Origin: Endomychus coccineus
Taxonomy: Eukaryota > Arthropoda > Insecta > Coleoptera > Endomychidae
Reading direction: 5' to 3'
Length of the DNA: 64,000 nucleotides
Assembly: GCA_958510875.1 (NCBI GenBank)
Contig: OY294070.1
Location: 114,060,703 to 114,124,702, forward strand
Of the stretch, positions 14,501-23,459 are shown piece by piece; the first letter of the stretch is position 1; each line of letters starts with the position of its first letter. The notes under the pieces are model-generated. The model was given only the letters and a program-made list of their open reading frames with translations. It did no database searches and was not told where the DNA came from. The translations under genes and the position numbers were made by a program.

Positions 14501-17500
14501 CATCAATGACGTATTCCATAAGAGCTTCATCTTCTACCTGTCCTTGGTTTGCAATTTCTTTCATTTTGAAGAAATATTGTTGTACCGTCTCATCTTTCTT
14601 TATTTTCCTTTTCATCAACGTATTATGTAACATAGCGCTGTTTATCTTGGGTGCAAATTCATCTAATAGTGCCTTCTTTAACTTTGTCCACGAAGTGATT
14701 CCCTTTTCACCCTGGATAAATAGTTTTGCTAAGCCTTTCAAACACTTTTTTGCAAAAATATATTTCTGTATCTCATTCCATCCTAGCATTATTGCATTAT
14801 CTTCGCTATCATTTATCCATTTTCTCACTGGATAATTGTCTTCGCCGTCAAAACAATGAACTGAGTCTTCCACGTCTTTGAAACTCATATAAAATCCTGA
14901 TGTAACCTGTTTCGAATGAATATTTGCATTTCCATGTTCATTTTCTCCTTCTTTAACATTATCTTCGTCTTCGTCAATATCGTCTTCATCACCTTCTTCT
15001 TCGTCTTCGACTAGCTTGCTAAAGTCCATCAAATATTCGCAAATTCGTATAGTTAATTCTTCGAGGTCACCATTATATGCAATGCACAATAAATTACAAA
15101 TAGAAATTAAGTCGGCTATGGTTAAAGAGTTTTTAATATAGTCTAATTTTGCATTATATTCGTCCGATCCATCTTCGAATTCAAAACCACTGAACTCACG
15201 CAATCGTTTTCGGTTTTGTCTATCCCCTACATTCTCAAAAATAAATTTGTGTAAAGCTTTAATAGTGAGTATAGGTGCTTTTTTAATGTTCTCAGCAATG
15301 TGCGTTAATTGTCCTAAACACTCCATTTTAAAGTAAAAAAAAAGTTATTACACCTAAAATTCAGTATAGTTAATCGAAATTGTCATATACGAATAAACAC
15401 TATTATATTTTAATAAATCACACTTCTTAAATCGGTCTGAGTACGGCCCTGTTATGTATTACGATTTATCGAATAGGTATATTACTGTTATGCGCGCGGG
15501 AATGTTTTTACAACACAACACGCAGCATCTGTTTTTGATTTGACTGTCTCTAATACAATACACTTTCGTTCAAGGTCACGCAACCGGCACTGCACTGAAT
15601 ATACTAATCAAGTATTATTATAGTTTATTTCAGTCTTTTACTTGAATATCTTTTACATCAGAGAATAGAAATAGTAAATTATGACTTACAGTTTGGCTGC
15701 TTCTTCATGTATTCATATTCTTACTTTAAACGAACGTTAAGCGTCAGGCTCACTTGCAATTTTGTTTAGTTTTTCATAACACTCTTAATCTTCTTTCGAT
15801 CTCGGTCGAGCCCCCAATTTTATAGGAAGTTTAGGATGGAATCAATAAAGTCTGAGTTCACAAATAACACTATATTAATATTAGGTAATTTAACAAACAA
15901 ATAACTATTACTTCTTAACAACTTAATAACGTCTTTCGTCTTCTTATTCAACTTCCAACTTCTTCACTTCTAACTGACCCTCTCTTCTCCGTCACTCGTC
16001 TGTTGTCTCTCTCACTCTCCTAGGTGGTATTGTTGGTTGCGGATACGATGCCTACTAATTTCCTACAATATTTGTAAATTAAATTACTCATTGACGTTAC
16101 AATAATTTATAATAACAGGTATAAAGATGAAGGTAGTCTAGAAAATTGTGATGAAACAAGTTTGAAAATTGACAAAGAACAATTAGATTACAATTCATGT
16201 GAATTGAACCAGTTTGAAAATTGACAAAGCACAGTCAGACGATAATTTACTTGAATTGAACACTGAAATGCAAATCACAAAGTTTTAATGAATAATTTGA
16301 TATTACAGTGTAACAGAGGTTTCACGGGTAGTCCTCATGAAGCAGTAAATGAGATGTTTTGTTAATCATGCATTGATAATGCAGTCATAATTGATGTTAC
16401 TTTAAATAATCTGTTAGTAAAACGAAGGGATAATCTCAATATTTCAATTAACTAATACAAAATGAGGCCTTCAGATACTTAATCCATTCAAAAATCTCCT
16501 ATTATTTTTTCCAACATTATTGACTATACAGTGATTTCATGAATAATCCATTCTGTTGTTACAGGAGTGTCCCGAACTTTGAATAAAAAAGGTAAGCAGA
16601 AGCCCTCCATAATTCATAGCAATCTGTGAACAAAGTATTCTTGACTTCATAAAGTTCTGGAAGATGAGAAAAACCATGATTTTATCATATAAGTTCATAT
16701 GAAAATGATCAGTTCAGGAATGACTACAGACCAACACCAAGTTGATACCTCAGGAAAATATTCATTCCATCAGGAAAATTCAAACGTTTCAATCTCAGAT
16801 AATTCTTGTATTGTTCCGGAAACATAGAAATCAGATACCTAATGGCCTTTGTGGATAATAATAACATGATTGACAACATTCGATGGCCTGCAAGATCATC
16901 AAATCCAAGTGCTTTTGAAATTTAGTTTTTCGAATATTAAGTTGATAATCTAGAATATGGCATCTTCGTCAATTAATAAAATATGTTGTCAAACTATGAA
17001 CGTAATAATTCATGTAACATCACGTGAAATATGTTATTTTGAAATTTCTGGTCTTTGGTAGATTAGTCACCCCAATGACTAACTTTGTACTGTTAAATTC
17101 AGAAATGTCTAATTTGTTGGATTTGAATTTTGAATATCGAGTTATGGTGTGAGCTTCACCCAGCCTCAAAGCTGTGAGATATAAATATTTATAGAGATGT
17201 TTTCAATTGTTTCAGACTATCCTAAACGAATCATCCAGAAGATGAAAGATGTAATCAGTAGTGTGAAGGTCCTACGCGTTAATCCAGATGTCCTAGTTAG
17301 CACTATAATAACTGCATTAGAACTCGTCGATCTAGTACTGAAAGGATCATTAGATTATTTGAATGTGAGTAAAAGCTAGCATACCCTGAACATTTTTTGT
17401 CACTACTTTGCATCACATTAATTTGTAACTTTCAATTTTCATTTGAAGATATTCAAATATAATCGGTACACAGAGGATTACGTTCGTCATTCACAAACAC

Positions 17501-18635
17501 AGAGACATATATAGGATCACTTTCTACGAAGTTCAGAGAGAATTTTCATCATATTCATTGTCCGCCGTAGCAAACCATGACATACAGTCACAAAATTGCA
17601 ACTTTCTCTTGGAAGCTAAATAGATGTTTCACAAGAAAATACTTTGCAGAAAAATGAAGAGGAAGGCAATAAATACCTCGCCAGAAAAAAAAAATTATTG
17701 GACAAAACAATCATCTTGGCCTACGAAACAATGTCCCTAAAAAACATTAAGCTGCCAAATGAAATTTGTTTTGTATGTAGCCTTATTCCATCTTCAGCCT
17801 CCTTCATTTCATTTTCAATCTCCGAACATATTGTGAACCTGTTTTGGATAACAAGATCTCACTTATGGTTCCATTCAGCAACTGTTCTATAACCTTCAAC
17901 TTCATTTTCTAAGGCCACCGAAAAAAAAAAGAATAAATGGTAAAAGAACGGTACTTTGAACACATTGTCCGGACAAACTAATCAATCGTAATTTCTGTTG
18001 ATGATTTTTTCATAGTGAAAATAAGATTTGCATCAGATAATTGGACATTAGACGTATTTGGCATTATGAATACAGTACTTATCGATTGGTATAGATGGTG
18101 TAATAGTGTATACGCCTCGTAAGAGATAAGAAGCGTGAGTGACACCATTTCTGACTATCTTTTTTATTATTTAAATTTCTATTGGAAGTGAAAAACAAAA
18201 TACCTTGTCAGAATTTATTGGTTCGACGTATCACCAGCCTGGTCGTGGGTTTATCGACTGCGGTAGTCCTTCACGCTACTTCAACTAAAAATATAAAGAA
18301 ACCAGACTCTTTGGTAGGTGGGACCACATTTGTACTAGAATTCCTGACTCCTAATAATCAAAATTCAATAATAATGGAATAGCTATAATGGAATCCTTGA
18401 TCTTTTGATGTTTCACGACCAAGAGAAAAAAAAATGTAGGTAGCGTTTTTTTCTTCATCCTGAAATCCATATACCTTCCAGTGATTTAATGAGTTTGTGG
18501 CTGCAAATAAGTGAAATTGCATGTGATCTGTTTTTCTGAGTATGACTTTTGTTGCAGCATCCTGAGCACTACGAAAATTTCAGCATCTTTCAATCGCTTT
18601 CCGAGCTCGCAGCGATGGCATCTAGTTTGTTCTAA
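2505..18635 (+). CDS. gene A: micro-exon gene, paralogue of gene B (5' incomplete)
   Basis: Spliced model: exons 2505-2540, 6160-6189, 10238-10264, 16565-16591, 17216-17364 and 18558-18635. All introns begin GT and end AG. Every internal junction is phase 1 until the 149-nt exon, which ends in phase 0. The joined frame is open for 115 residues to a TAA. The linker made by the first four exons is basic (Gly, Arg, Lys, Ser). The last two exons form a helical C-terminal part with aliphatic spacing. The final exon begins HPEHYENFS, matching HPEHSEPMD at the same place in gene B. No signal-peptide exon was found in 1-2500, so exon 1 probably lies to the left. Family and function unknown; secretion is inferred from gene B. 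The 2505 exon is the least certain. Confidence 0.7.
2960..4230 (+). pseudogene. CR1/Jockey-like LINE reverse transcriptase remnant
   Basis: Ordered reverse-transcriptase pieces appear in shifting frames: LPNNYRSFALLSVISKV near 3000, GFSKAFNLVWHQSLL near 3170 (FSKAF replaces the usual LSKAF), GIPQGSVLAP near 3310, KFDATKTQAWVFSRK near 3550, and IRPVLEYC followed by a LLDSIQKR thumb segment near 3800-3890. The catalytic YADD is lost and several stops interrupt it. A second copy lies at 6815-7650, and endonuclease-linker pieces of a similar LINE lie at 38025 and 46225. Sits in the intron between gene A exons a and b. Confidence 0.75.
4518..5470. mobile_element. non-autonomous DNA transposon, 953 bp, 85-bp TIRs
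   Basis: The two ends are near-perfect inverted repeats of about 85 bp starting CCGGGATATCAAAAATTATC (4518 on +, 5470 on -). They are flanked by TA on both sides (4516-4517 and 5471-5472), the target duplication of Tc1/mariner-type elements. The interior has no transposase. It is richer in G+C than its surroundings around 4790-5200, suggesting captured or unrelated filler DNA. Lies in a gene A intron. Confidence 0.8.
6160..6189 (+). CDS. gene A micro-exon b (30 nt)
   Basis: Acceptor TTGTTGCAG, donor GTAAGT. From phase 1 the exon completes a GAC codon and reads SYRSLGRRK, ending with one base of the next codon. Thirty nt preserves the frame. Strong splice sites and matching phase with the neighbouring exons support it. 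Confidence 0.7.
6332..6721 (-). other. unrecognised 129-residue ORF
   Basis: Open reading frame antisense to gene A inside an intron. No motif was recognised, and no TIR, poly(A) or promoter frames it. It may be chance or part of a decayed transposon. Confidence 0.15.
6815..7650 (+). pseudogene. LINE remnant, second copy of the 2960-4230 family
   Basis: 7075-7460 repeats the downstream part of the 2960-4230 LINE at nucleotide level: a GVLQGPVL-like block, the segment encoding MQPKHKLASSPGRR in a shifted frame, then the segment for IRPVLEYC and a LMDTVQQRA-like stretch. It has many frameshifts and no YADD. Intronic in gene A. Confidence 0.65.
7870..9275. repeat. 1.4-kb palindromic element
   Basis: Arms of about 690 bp face each other around a centre near 8550 (CATGCATG). 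Matching landmarks include GATATCTAGGGCGTCC-type sequence at about 8150 and 8985, CTACGTCATCTTCTAGGA at about 8448 and its complement at about 8650, and CAGTTGGATGGATTG at about 7887 and its complement at about 9240. Each arm also holds two related sub-units that include the ACGTCATCTTCTAGGA core. The arms differ by scattered substitutions, so this is old. A 137-residue ORF across it is a by-product of the palindrome. The phrase TTCGTGTTCAGCGACC near 9047 recurs in altered form in the 40.2-kb hairpin element. Probably a fold-back/MITE-type transposon. Confidence 0.8.
9618..10766. repeat. tandem duplication, copy 1 (holds gene A exon c)
   Basis: This 1.15-kb unit is followed directly by a second copy starting at 10767. 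Landmarks repeat in order: AATAACCAATATT, GATGAAGGTAGTCT, the 27-nt exon, ATTCTTGTATTGTTCCGG, and TTTCTGGTCTTTG. The copies differ by scattered substitutions and small indels. Confidence 0.9.
10238..10264 (+). CDS. gene A micro-exon c (27 nt)
   Basis: Acceptor GTTGTTACAG, donor GTAAGC. From phase 1 it reads GGFRTVNKK; the other two frames hit stops. It is duplicated as exon d at 16565 together with surrounding intron. Confidence 0.75.
10895..11141 (-). repeat. LTR (element 3' LTR)
   Basis: 247 bp, same sequence as 15821-16067. The pol reading frame runs into its first bases. A clean polypurine tract is not obvious; the purine-rich stretch next to it in element sense is AGGACGGCCGAG. Confidence 0.95.
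11140..12924 (-). pseudogene. gypsy pol, 3' part: RNase H and integrase
   Basis: A 555-residue frame from 12924 to 11257. RNase H has HTDASKDGYGAVLLQ, SSYELEILAV, IVTDCSAF and VDALSR, the usual acidic set. Integrase has the HHCC zinc site (HQKGH then CIANCIHC), the DDE core (VDHLGPL, SDRGTAF, GQVERLNR), and a C-terminal LGPYRI stretch of GPY/F type. At 11273-11281 an 8-T run (A run in sense) shifts the frame. In the neighbouring frame the protein continues for about 45 residues to a TAG formed at the LTR edge near 11138-11140, ending DDIQDGRV. The start at 12924 is arbitrary, since this is a continuation of the gag-pol frame broken near 12950-12985. It is probably non-functional unless the shifts are sequencing errors. 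Confidence 0.85.
12951..15326 (-). pseudogene. gypsy gag-pol, 5' part: Gag, protease, reverse transcriptase
   Basis: A 791-residue frame whose ATG lies about 490 nt inside the element. Residues 1-140 include a SAP-like helical segment and a strongly acidic tract. A capsid-type retrotransposon Gag domain follows. Two CCHC zinc knuckles (CFNCGAIGHKSVTC and CFKCNKIGHKSSDC) lie near residues 335-370. The protease site is ADTGCQLNIL near 408. Reverse transcriptase shows RVCIDYRKIN, LFSTIDLKNGFFH, LKVPFGLCNSPAVFQR and the catalytic YMDD near 708. Gag and Pol share one frame. The frame is lost in the thumb/connection region (near 12950-12985), where a small indel separates it from RNase H. Confidence 0.9.
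15799..15816 (-). other. primer binding site, tRNA-Pro type
   Basis: In element sense, four bases after the LTR comes TGGGGGCTCGACCGAGAT. It begins TGG, as a site complementary to a tRNA CCA end should. It differs at two positions from the tRNA-Pro primer site TGGGGGCTCGTCCGGGAT known from retroelements. The primer assignment is from memory of that sequence. Confidence 0.65.
15821..16067 (-). repeat. LTR (element 5' LTR)
   Basis: 247 bp, read as identical to 10895-11141. It is the promoter-side LTR for the minus-strand element. The pyrimidine-rich + strand (TCTCTCTCAC region) corresponds to a purine-rich stretch in sense. Confidence 0.95.
16565..16591 (+). CDS. gene A micro-exon d (27 nt), duplicate of exon c
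   Basis: Acceptor TGTTGTTACAG, donor GTAAGC. From phase 1 it reads GVSRTLNKK against GGFRTVNKK in exon c. It stayed open and in phase after duplication, so both copies can be used together or alternatively. Confidence 0.75.
17216..17364 (+). CDS. gene A C-terminal domain exon (149 nt)
   Basis: Acceptor TTGTTTCAG, donor GTGAGT; enters in phase 1, leaves in phase 0. Encodes 50 residues of mostly helical, aliphatic-rich sequence. Its end (ALELVDLVLKGSLDYLN) parallels SSMKVVDEIIMGLVYHIE at the end of gene B exon 8. Probable helical domain, two amphipathic helices by eye. Confidence 0.8.
18558..18635 (+). CDS. gene A last exon (78 nt)
   Basis: Acceptor TTTTGTTGCAG, then an open phase-0 frame of 25 residues beginning HPEHYENFSIFQSLSELA and ending in TAA at 18633-18635. 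Matches gene B exon 9 (HPEHSEPMDM...NELSEFM). No AATAAA signal was seen close behind. Confidence 0.8.
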   Translation, partial: HPEHYENFSIFQSLSELAAMASSLF

Positions 18636-18989
18636 GCTGGAAAATCCACTATCTGTTTTGCCGAATGATCTGTAATTTATTATTACTCGAAATATATCCC
18701 TAAAGGAAAACACAATCTGACTTTCCACTCCACTTATTTATGATTCCTGTATTTTTTAAACGATGACATAACTTATTGCTTCATAGAAGCATTTCAGGGG
18801 TTGATTAAGCGACAAAAGTTTTGGAGAAATGGAGGCCGCAAGGGAAATATAGAATTCATTGGCAGATTGAATTCCAGAATTAGTACACACAAATTTTCAA
18901 CGACATATTAAGTAAGGAAATGGGAAGAAGAAAAACTGTATATATTAAGCATAACTCATTGTCATTAGTGCTTACAACAGAACATCAAC

Positions 18990-19775
18990 AAAAAAATACG
19001 TGCGGCACTCGGGGACTGCCGCGATAAAGGTATTGCATGGCATTTTTTCTCAACTTATGCAATTATGATTATTTATTTTTTTAAATTTATGCAGTAATTT
19101 TTTTTCTTTGATATTTTAATTCAAGTTTTTTCTTTGATATTAATTCAAGTTACACTTTTTGAGCGTGGTGACCGATAAGAAAACAATTTTTTTTTCTTTT
19201 ATTGAATAAATGAGAAGTTAATATCGTTTAAAATATTTTTATTATCTTACAATACATGTAGGTTATTCAGGAATTTTTTATCATTGAAACTATAGGTTTA
19301 TGGTAACTGAAATAAGAGACATAAGTTTGAGACTTGATATCCTCTAAATATCTGGAAAATACCGCGTCAATGGTGGTCCCATATTTTGTTGTGGATTCTT
19401 GTGGATCATTATTCATTTTCAAATTCAATTTTTCCGAAAGAAAAGTTGTCAACCGCTCTGATTTTTCATCAGCGAAGTTGATGTTGAAATCGCCAGCCAA
19501 GATAAGTGGAAATTTATTACCATCTGTACCAAGTATTTTTGACCCTTCTTCAGTGTAGTCCAGTAAAGTGCGATGAATAAAATGCTCTACCTCGTCCAAT
19601 TTTGGATTCGGAGAAATGTAAATTGCTACCATGACTATGTGTAGGCCATTTCTAAGTTTGCATGAGCACGCACAAATATCTCCAACAAATGAGCGCCTAA
19701 CATTAACATCGTTAACGTGTGCAATATTTATTTCAATATTCGGAGTCATAATATTAGTTACTACATTATTATTAT
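18990..19775 (-). mobile_element. Helentron 3' portion (endonuclease domain and terminal hairpin)
   Basis: The minus-strand frame 19749-19267 gives LILAGDFNINFADE, STTKYGTTIDAVFSRYL and VSYFSYHKPIVS, the apurinic-type endonuclease tail of insect Helentron (Helitron2) proteins. Downstream in element sense is the terminal structure, a perfect 6-bp stem GCGGCA/TGCCGC (19002-19007 with 19017-19022) and a 9-nt loop, the GC-rich hairpin typical of Helentron ends. The Rep and helicase parts are missing: upstream the frame runs into the mariner-type element near 19775. Fragment, not autonomous. Confidence 0.8.
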
Positions 19776-22020
19776 TTTTGAAAAAAGGTTGATGAGCCGT
19801 TTTACTTTTGCCTCAAGTGTCTTGTTTACCAGGTAGAGAGCTTCAAAATTGCAAAAATAATTTTGTTTTTTCAGTATAACTTGAGAACGTGATGAAGAAC
19901 TTTTACAATATTCAGCAGGTGAGTTACTGTCAATAATGGCCATTTTTGAGAGTGGAGCACAAAGCCTTAGAGACCATAGAAATGGCTCAAACTTGAGGAT
20001 GTAACGGGAAAAGTGTCCAGAACTTTTTTGTGGTCAATGTAATTCACTCGATATTTTTTTTGTGGAAAGCTTATCTAATTTAAAAACTTTTCTTACTCTT
20101 AGAAAATTTTGATAAAATCAACGGATTAGCTTGAAAAAATTAATTTTTGAGTCTCTGCAATTTTGGCTTACTAATTTTACTTGATTAAAATACCTTAGTT
20201 GCCTTTGCTTCTCTAATGTCATTTTGGCATTTGAAGAATTTATTCTCAAAACTGTCAGTTTTTACTTTGCTTACCGTAAAAATTTTATAAAATTATGGCT
20301 CAAAATTTCACTAACACTGAAATGGTTGATATGTTATTGATTTATGGACTTTGTCGTTGCAATGGCCGGAGAAGGGAAAGATATCCGCATCGCAGAATTC
20401 CAAATCGGCAAACCTTCGCGAAACTGGCAAAGTTGAAGCAAATCGCAGAGAAACTGGATGGAGACGGACAAGAAGGACGGTAGAGCTCGAAGAAGCGATA
20501 CTGGAAGCGGTTGAAACTGAACCTGGGATAAGCACACTACGTTTGGGACTCCGTATTGGAGCCTCAAAATCATTAGTTCATAATGTACTGAAAGAAGAAC
20601 TGTTGTATCCCTATCATATTAAAACAGTTCAAGACTTATTGCCCATGGATCCAGGTCATCGGCTAGATTTCTGTCGGCTTATTGTCCAAAGACAAAACGC
20701 AAACCCCAATTTTTGTAGAAGAATTCTGTTCACGGACGAATATACTTTCACGAGATGTGGTGTTTTTAACCTCCATAATGAACATTTCTATGCTGATGGA
20801 AATCCTCATGAAACGGAAGTTACTTATTTTCAGAATCAAACTAAAATCAATGTTTGGGTTGGAATTGTGGATAACTTTATTATTTGCCCTATCGTTATAC
20901 CCGATCGATTGAACGGGGAGAACTACTTGAACTTTTTGGAACAAAGGCTACTTGAACTGTTGGAAGACTTGCCCTTACACATTCGTCGTGGCCTGGTTAA
21001 TCCATCTCATTTCACATTAGCTGTGAGGCGACATTTGAATGCGGAATATCCAGATCGCTGGATAGGTAGAGGACACGATGCACCAGTGAACTGGCCAGCC
21101 CGCTCCCCTGATTTGACGCCCTGCGACTTGTTTCTTTCATGCAGCTACAGTAAACACACGAGAGGAATTGTTGCAACGAATTATTCATGAAGCGGATTTA
21201 TTGAAGAATGATCCTGAAGTACTAGCCAGAGTTCAATCCAATTTCTAGAAACGAATTAATTTGTGTATTCAGGAAAATGGGCAACATTTCGAACAATTGA
21301 TGCCTTAGCGATTTCCCAAAAAGTTTTGCTGTTTCTTTTAATTTAGCATTTGTTTTTCCCAAATAATCACATCGTTTCCCCATTTCTATTGTTTTTATTA
21401 TTCGTGTTTTACCGAGATATTAACCATTTCAGTGTTAGTGAAATTTTGAGCCATAATTTTATAAAATTTTTACGGAAAGCAAAGTAAAAACTGACGGTTT
21501 TGAGAATAAATTCACCAAATGCCATAATGACATTAGAAAAGCTAAGGCAACTAAGGTATTTTAATCAAGTAAAATTAGTAAGCCAAAATTGCAGAGACTC
21601 GAAATTTATTTTTTTCAAGCTAATCCGTTTATTTTATCAAAATTTTCTAAGAGTAAGAAAAGTTTTAAAATTAGATGAGCTATCTAAATAAAAAATATAG
21701 AGTGAATTACATTGACCACAAAAAAGTTCTCGACACTTTTCCCGTTACATCCTCAAGTTTGAGCCATTTCTATGATTTCTAAGGCTCCATGCTCTCCTCT
21801 CAAAAACGGCTATCATTGACAGTAACTCACCCGCCAAATATTGTAAAAGTCCTCCATCAAGTTCTCAAGTTATACCGAAAAAACAAAATTATTTTTGCAA
21901 CTTTGAAGCCCTCTACCGGCTAAACAAGATACTTGAGGCAAAAGTAAAAAGGCGCATCAAATTTTTTTCGAATCAAAGAATCTTCGGTTTTATTTTAGCC
22001 ACGTAGTTCTAGGACACCCT
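19776..22020 (+). mobile_element. mariner-type transposon with very long TIRs
   Basis: Inverted arms of about 560 bp (19776-20334 and 21416-21975) surround a transposase pseudogene. The arms include the transposase start codon region: its complement recurs at about 21424-21455. The right end continues to a terminal GGACACCCTATA (TATAGGGTGTCC in reverse) at about 22020. The left arm lacks the last 40-50 bp and abuts the Helentron fragment. TA flanks are visible only on the right. Confidence 0.8.
20295..21308 (+). pseudogene. mariner-type DDE transposase pseudogene
   Basis: Starts MAQNFTNTEMVDMLLIYG with a helix-turn-helix region, then shifts frame near 20400-20460 into the 279-residue frame. 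That frame gives the first catalytic Asp (ILFTDEYTF) and INVWVGIVDN, then WPARSPDLTPCD with the third acidic residue. The QDGAPAH-type block expected before HFTLAVRRHLN is replaced by VNPS, so the second catalytic Asp is deleted. Another frameshift follows SPDLTPCDLF, and a TAG interrupts the tail before ENGQHFEQL. Inactive. Confidence 0.85.
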
Positions 22021-22029
22021 ATATAGAGA

Positions 22030-23450
22030 ACGGAGGATTCTTCTGAATGACAGTATAATTTTTTTCTTCATTTCTGGAAAAAGTTGGGAGAATATCAAAA
22101 AAAATCATGCAAGATACTACAATGATCGAAGAACCTGATTGATATGTATTTTCTTACCATGGAATCGAAGCTGAGCAAAAGATTAGTCTTTAATTATATT
22201 ATCTACTAAGAAGTTATATTGACCATCCCCTTTTTCTTTGTTGTCTATTTATTTGAATTCAATTAAGTGAATTCTACTATCAAACATGTTAAGCATTCAC
22301 TTGGTGACCTGCCTATAAAAGGAGTGTCAATACCTACACTTATTAATCTAAGACTGAGTTCAGATAAACTCTTCTGTACTAATTATGAAGTGCGTGGTCA
22401 ATTCAAATGGAAAGCGAACGTTTATTCAGGTTCTAAATAGCAATAAAAGTGGGTAATGATGAATGTACAGATATATGTAATACTCACTCGTTTAATTCAG
22501 AAACTAGCACTTTTTTGATCAGAAGAATGTCGGTATAAGGCGATAATAATTTTGATTAAAGACTATCAATTCATAACAAATATTAAAAATATCTAATAAT
22601 ATAGAAATAAAAGATAACAATTATAATAACAGTAGAGGTTAATAAATTGAATTACAAAAACGATTTATCCATTATTTTGGATCTGAATCAACAATCAAAT
22701 ATTCAATTCTACAGTGATATATTCTTTGATGGAGACTAAATGAGAGAGTAAATGAACTAGGTAAGCTTCAAATCAGGAACTTACTAATATGAAATTCAAT
22801 CAACCAAAGGAATTCAGAATTATATTGACTTTGATAGAAGTTAACCTCAATTAAATGTTGACATCACATTTATATCTTCAACAACCACCAGAAAACATGG
22901 TTTCATTGAGAAATATTGATTGCTTTGTGAATTTATCGACAGGAAGGATCAATAGAAGAGTTTAAAATAAAACTTGACTAATACCGCTTCGGCTTTGAGT
23001 TTTATAACATCGCCTAAGAATGATGAAAAGCTGACCATTCTGATGAACTTGCAGAAACATTTCTCTCGCCCTTGTCCAAATATTACTGAATTTGTAATTA
23101 TCAGAATAGCTTATTGCAATTATTTGTTGTATTTCAAACAATTATTTCCTTACAAATTGTGCAAAGGTATTCATTCCCAAGTACATGCTACAATGTGATG
23201 TCAAGTAAATCTGGAGGCAATGCGTGAGAATCTGTCTAAATCAAACTACAAATGATATTATAATTTCTGGAAACACAATCTGAACGAAGTCTTGAAAGTT
23301 GATAATATTGAAGATTGATAACTATTATATTATTATTATAAAACCATGATGAATTGAAATCTGAATAAAATAAATACTACTATAGTATAAATAGGAGAAG
23401 TACAGCTTAATAAATATGACAAAAAAAGGTCTAAAATTCATTAACAACCT
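22030..23450. other. AT-rich intergenic DNA, no gene seen
   Basis: No exon-like, coding or repeat structure was recognised. A TATA-like CTATAAAAGG at 22313-22322 precedes an ATG at 22385 whose short frame is not signal-peptide-like and has no supported splice partner. Confidence 0.5.
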
Positions 23451-23459
23451 GTAGTTGCA

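Larger units (their letters stand above)
10895..16067 (-). mobile_element. Ty3/gypsy LTR retrotransposon, 5173 bp
   Basis: Two 247-bp LTRs that I read as identical bound the element, flanked by a 4-bp duplication ATAT (10891-10894 and 16068-16071). Coding order on the minus strand is Gag, protease, reverse transcriptase, RNase H, integrase, which defines Ty3/gypsy. No envelope-like ORF. In element sense the LTR runs TGTAGG...CCTATA, so the last bases are TA rather than CA. Identical LTRs indicate recent insertion, yet the coding region carries two frameshifts. Sits in a gene A intron in opposite orientation to the gene. Confidence 0.95.
10767..17090. repeat. tandem duplication, copy 2, split by the gypsy element
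   Basis: Second copy of the 1.15-kb unit, present as 10767-10894 and 16072-17090 with the LTR retrotransposon between. Copy 1 shows the uninterrupted target. The insertion therefore followed the duplication. Confidence 0.9.

Noticed and set aside
14197..14835. Three + strand ORFs of 62-109 residues
   Set aside because: They are antisense to the gypsy gag-protease frame, which has clear domains.
18486..18728. 80-residue minus-strand ORF
   Set aside because: It overlaps gene A's last exon in antisense and has no motif; the + strand exon matches gene B.
20311..20944. Minus-strand ORFs over the transposase
   Set aside because: They are antisense shadows of the mariner-type transposase frame.
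22313..22450. Possible first exon of another secreted gene (TATA-like box, ATG at 22385)
   Set aside because: The translated start lacks a hydrophobic core and no in-frame donor or downstream exon supports it.
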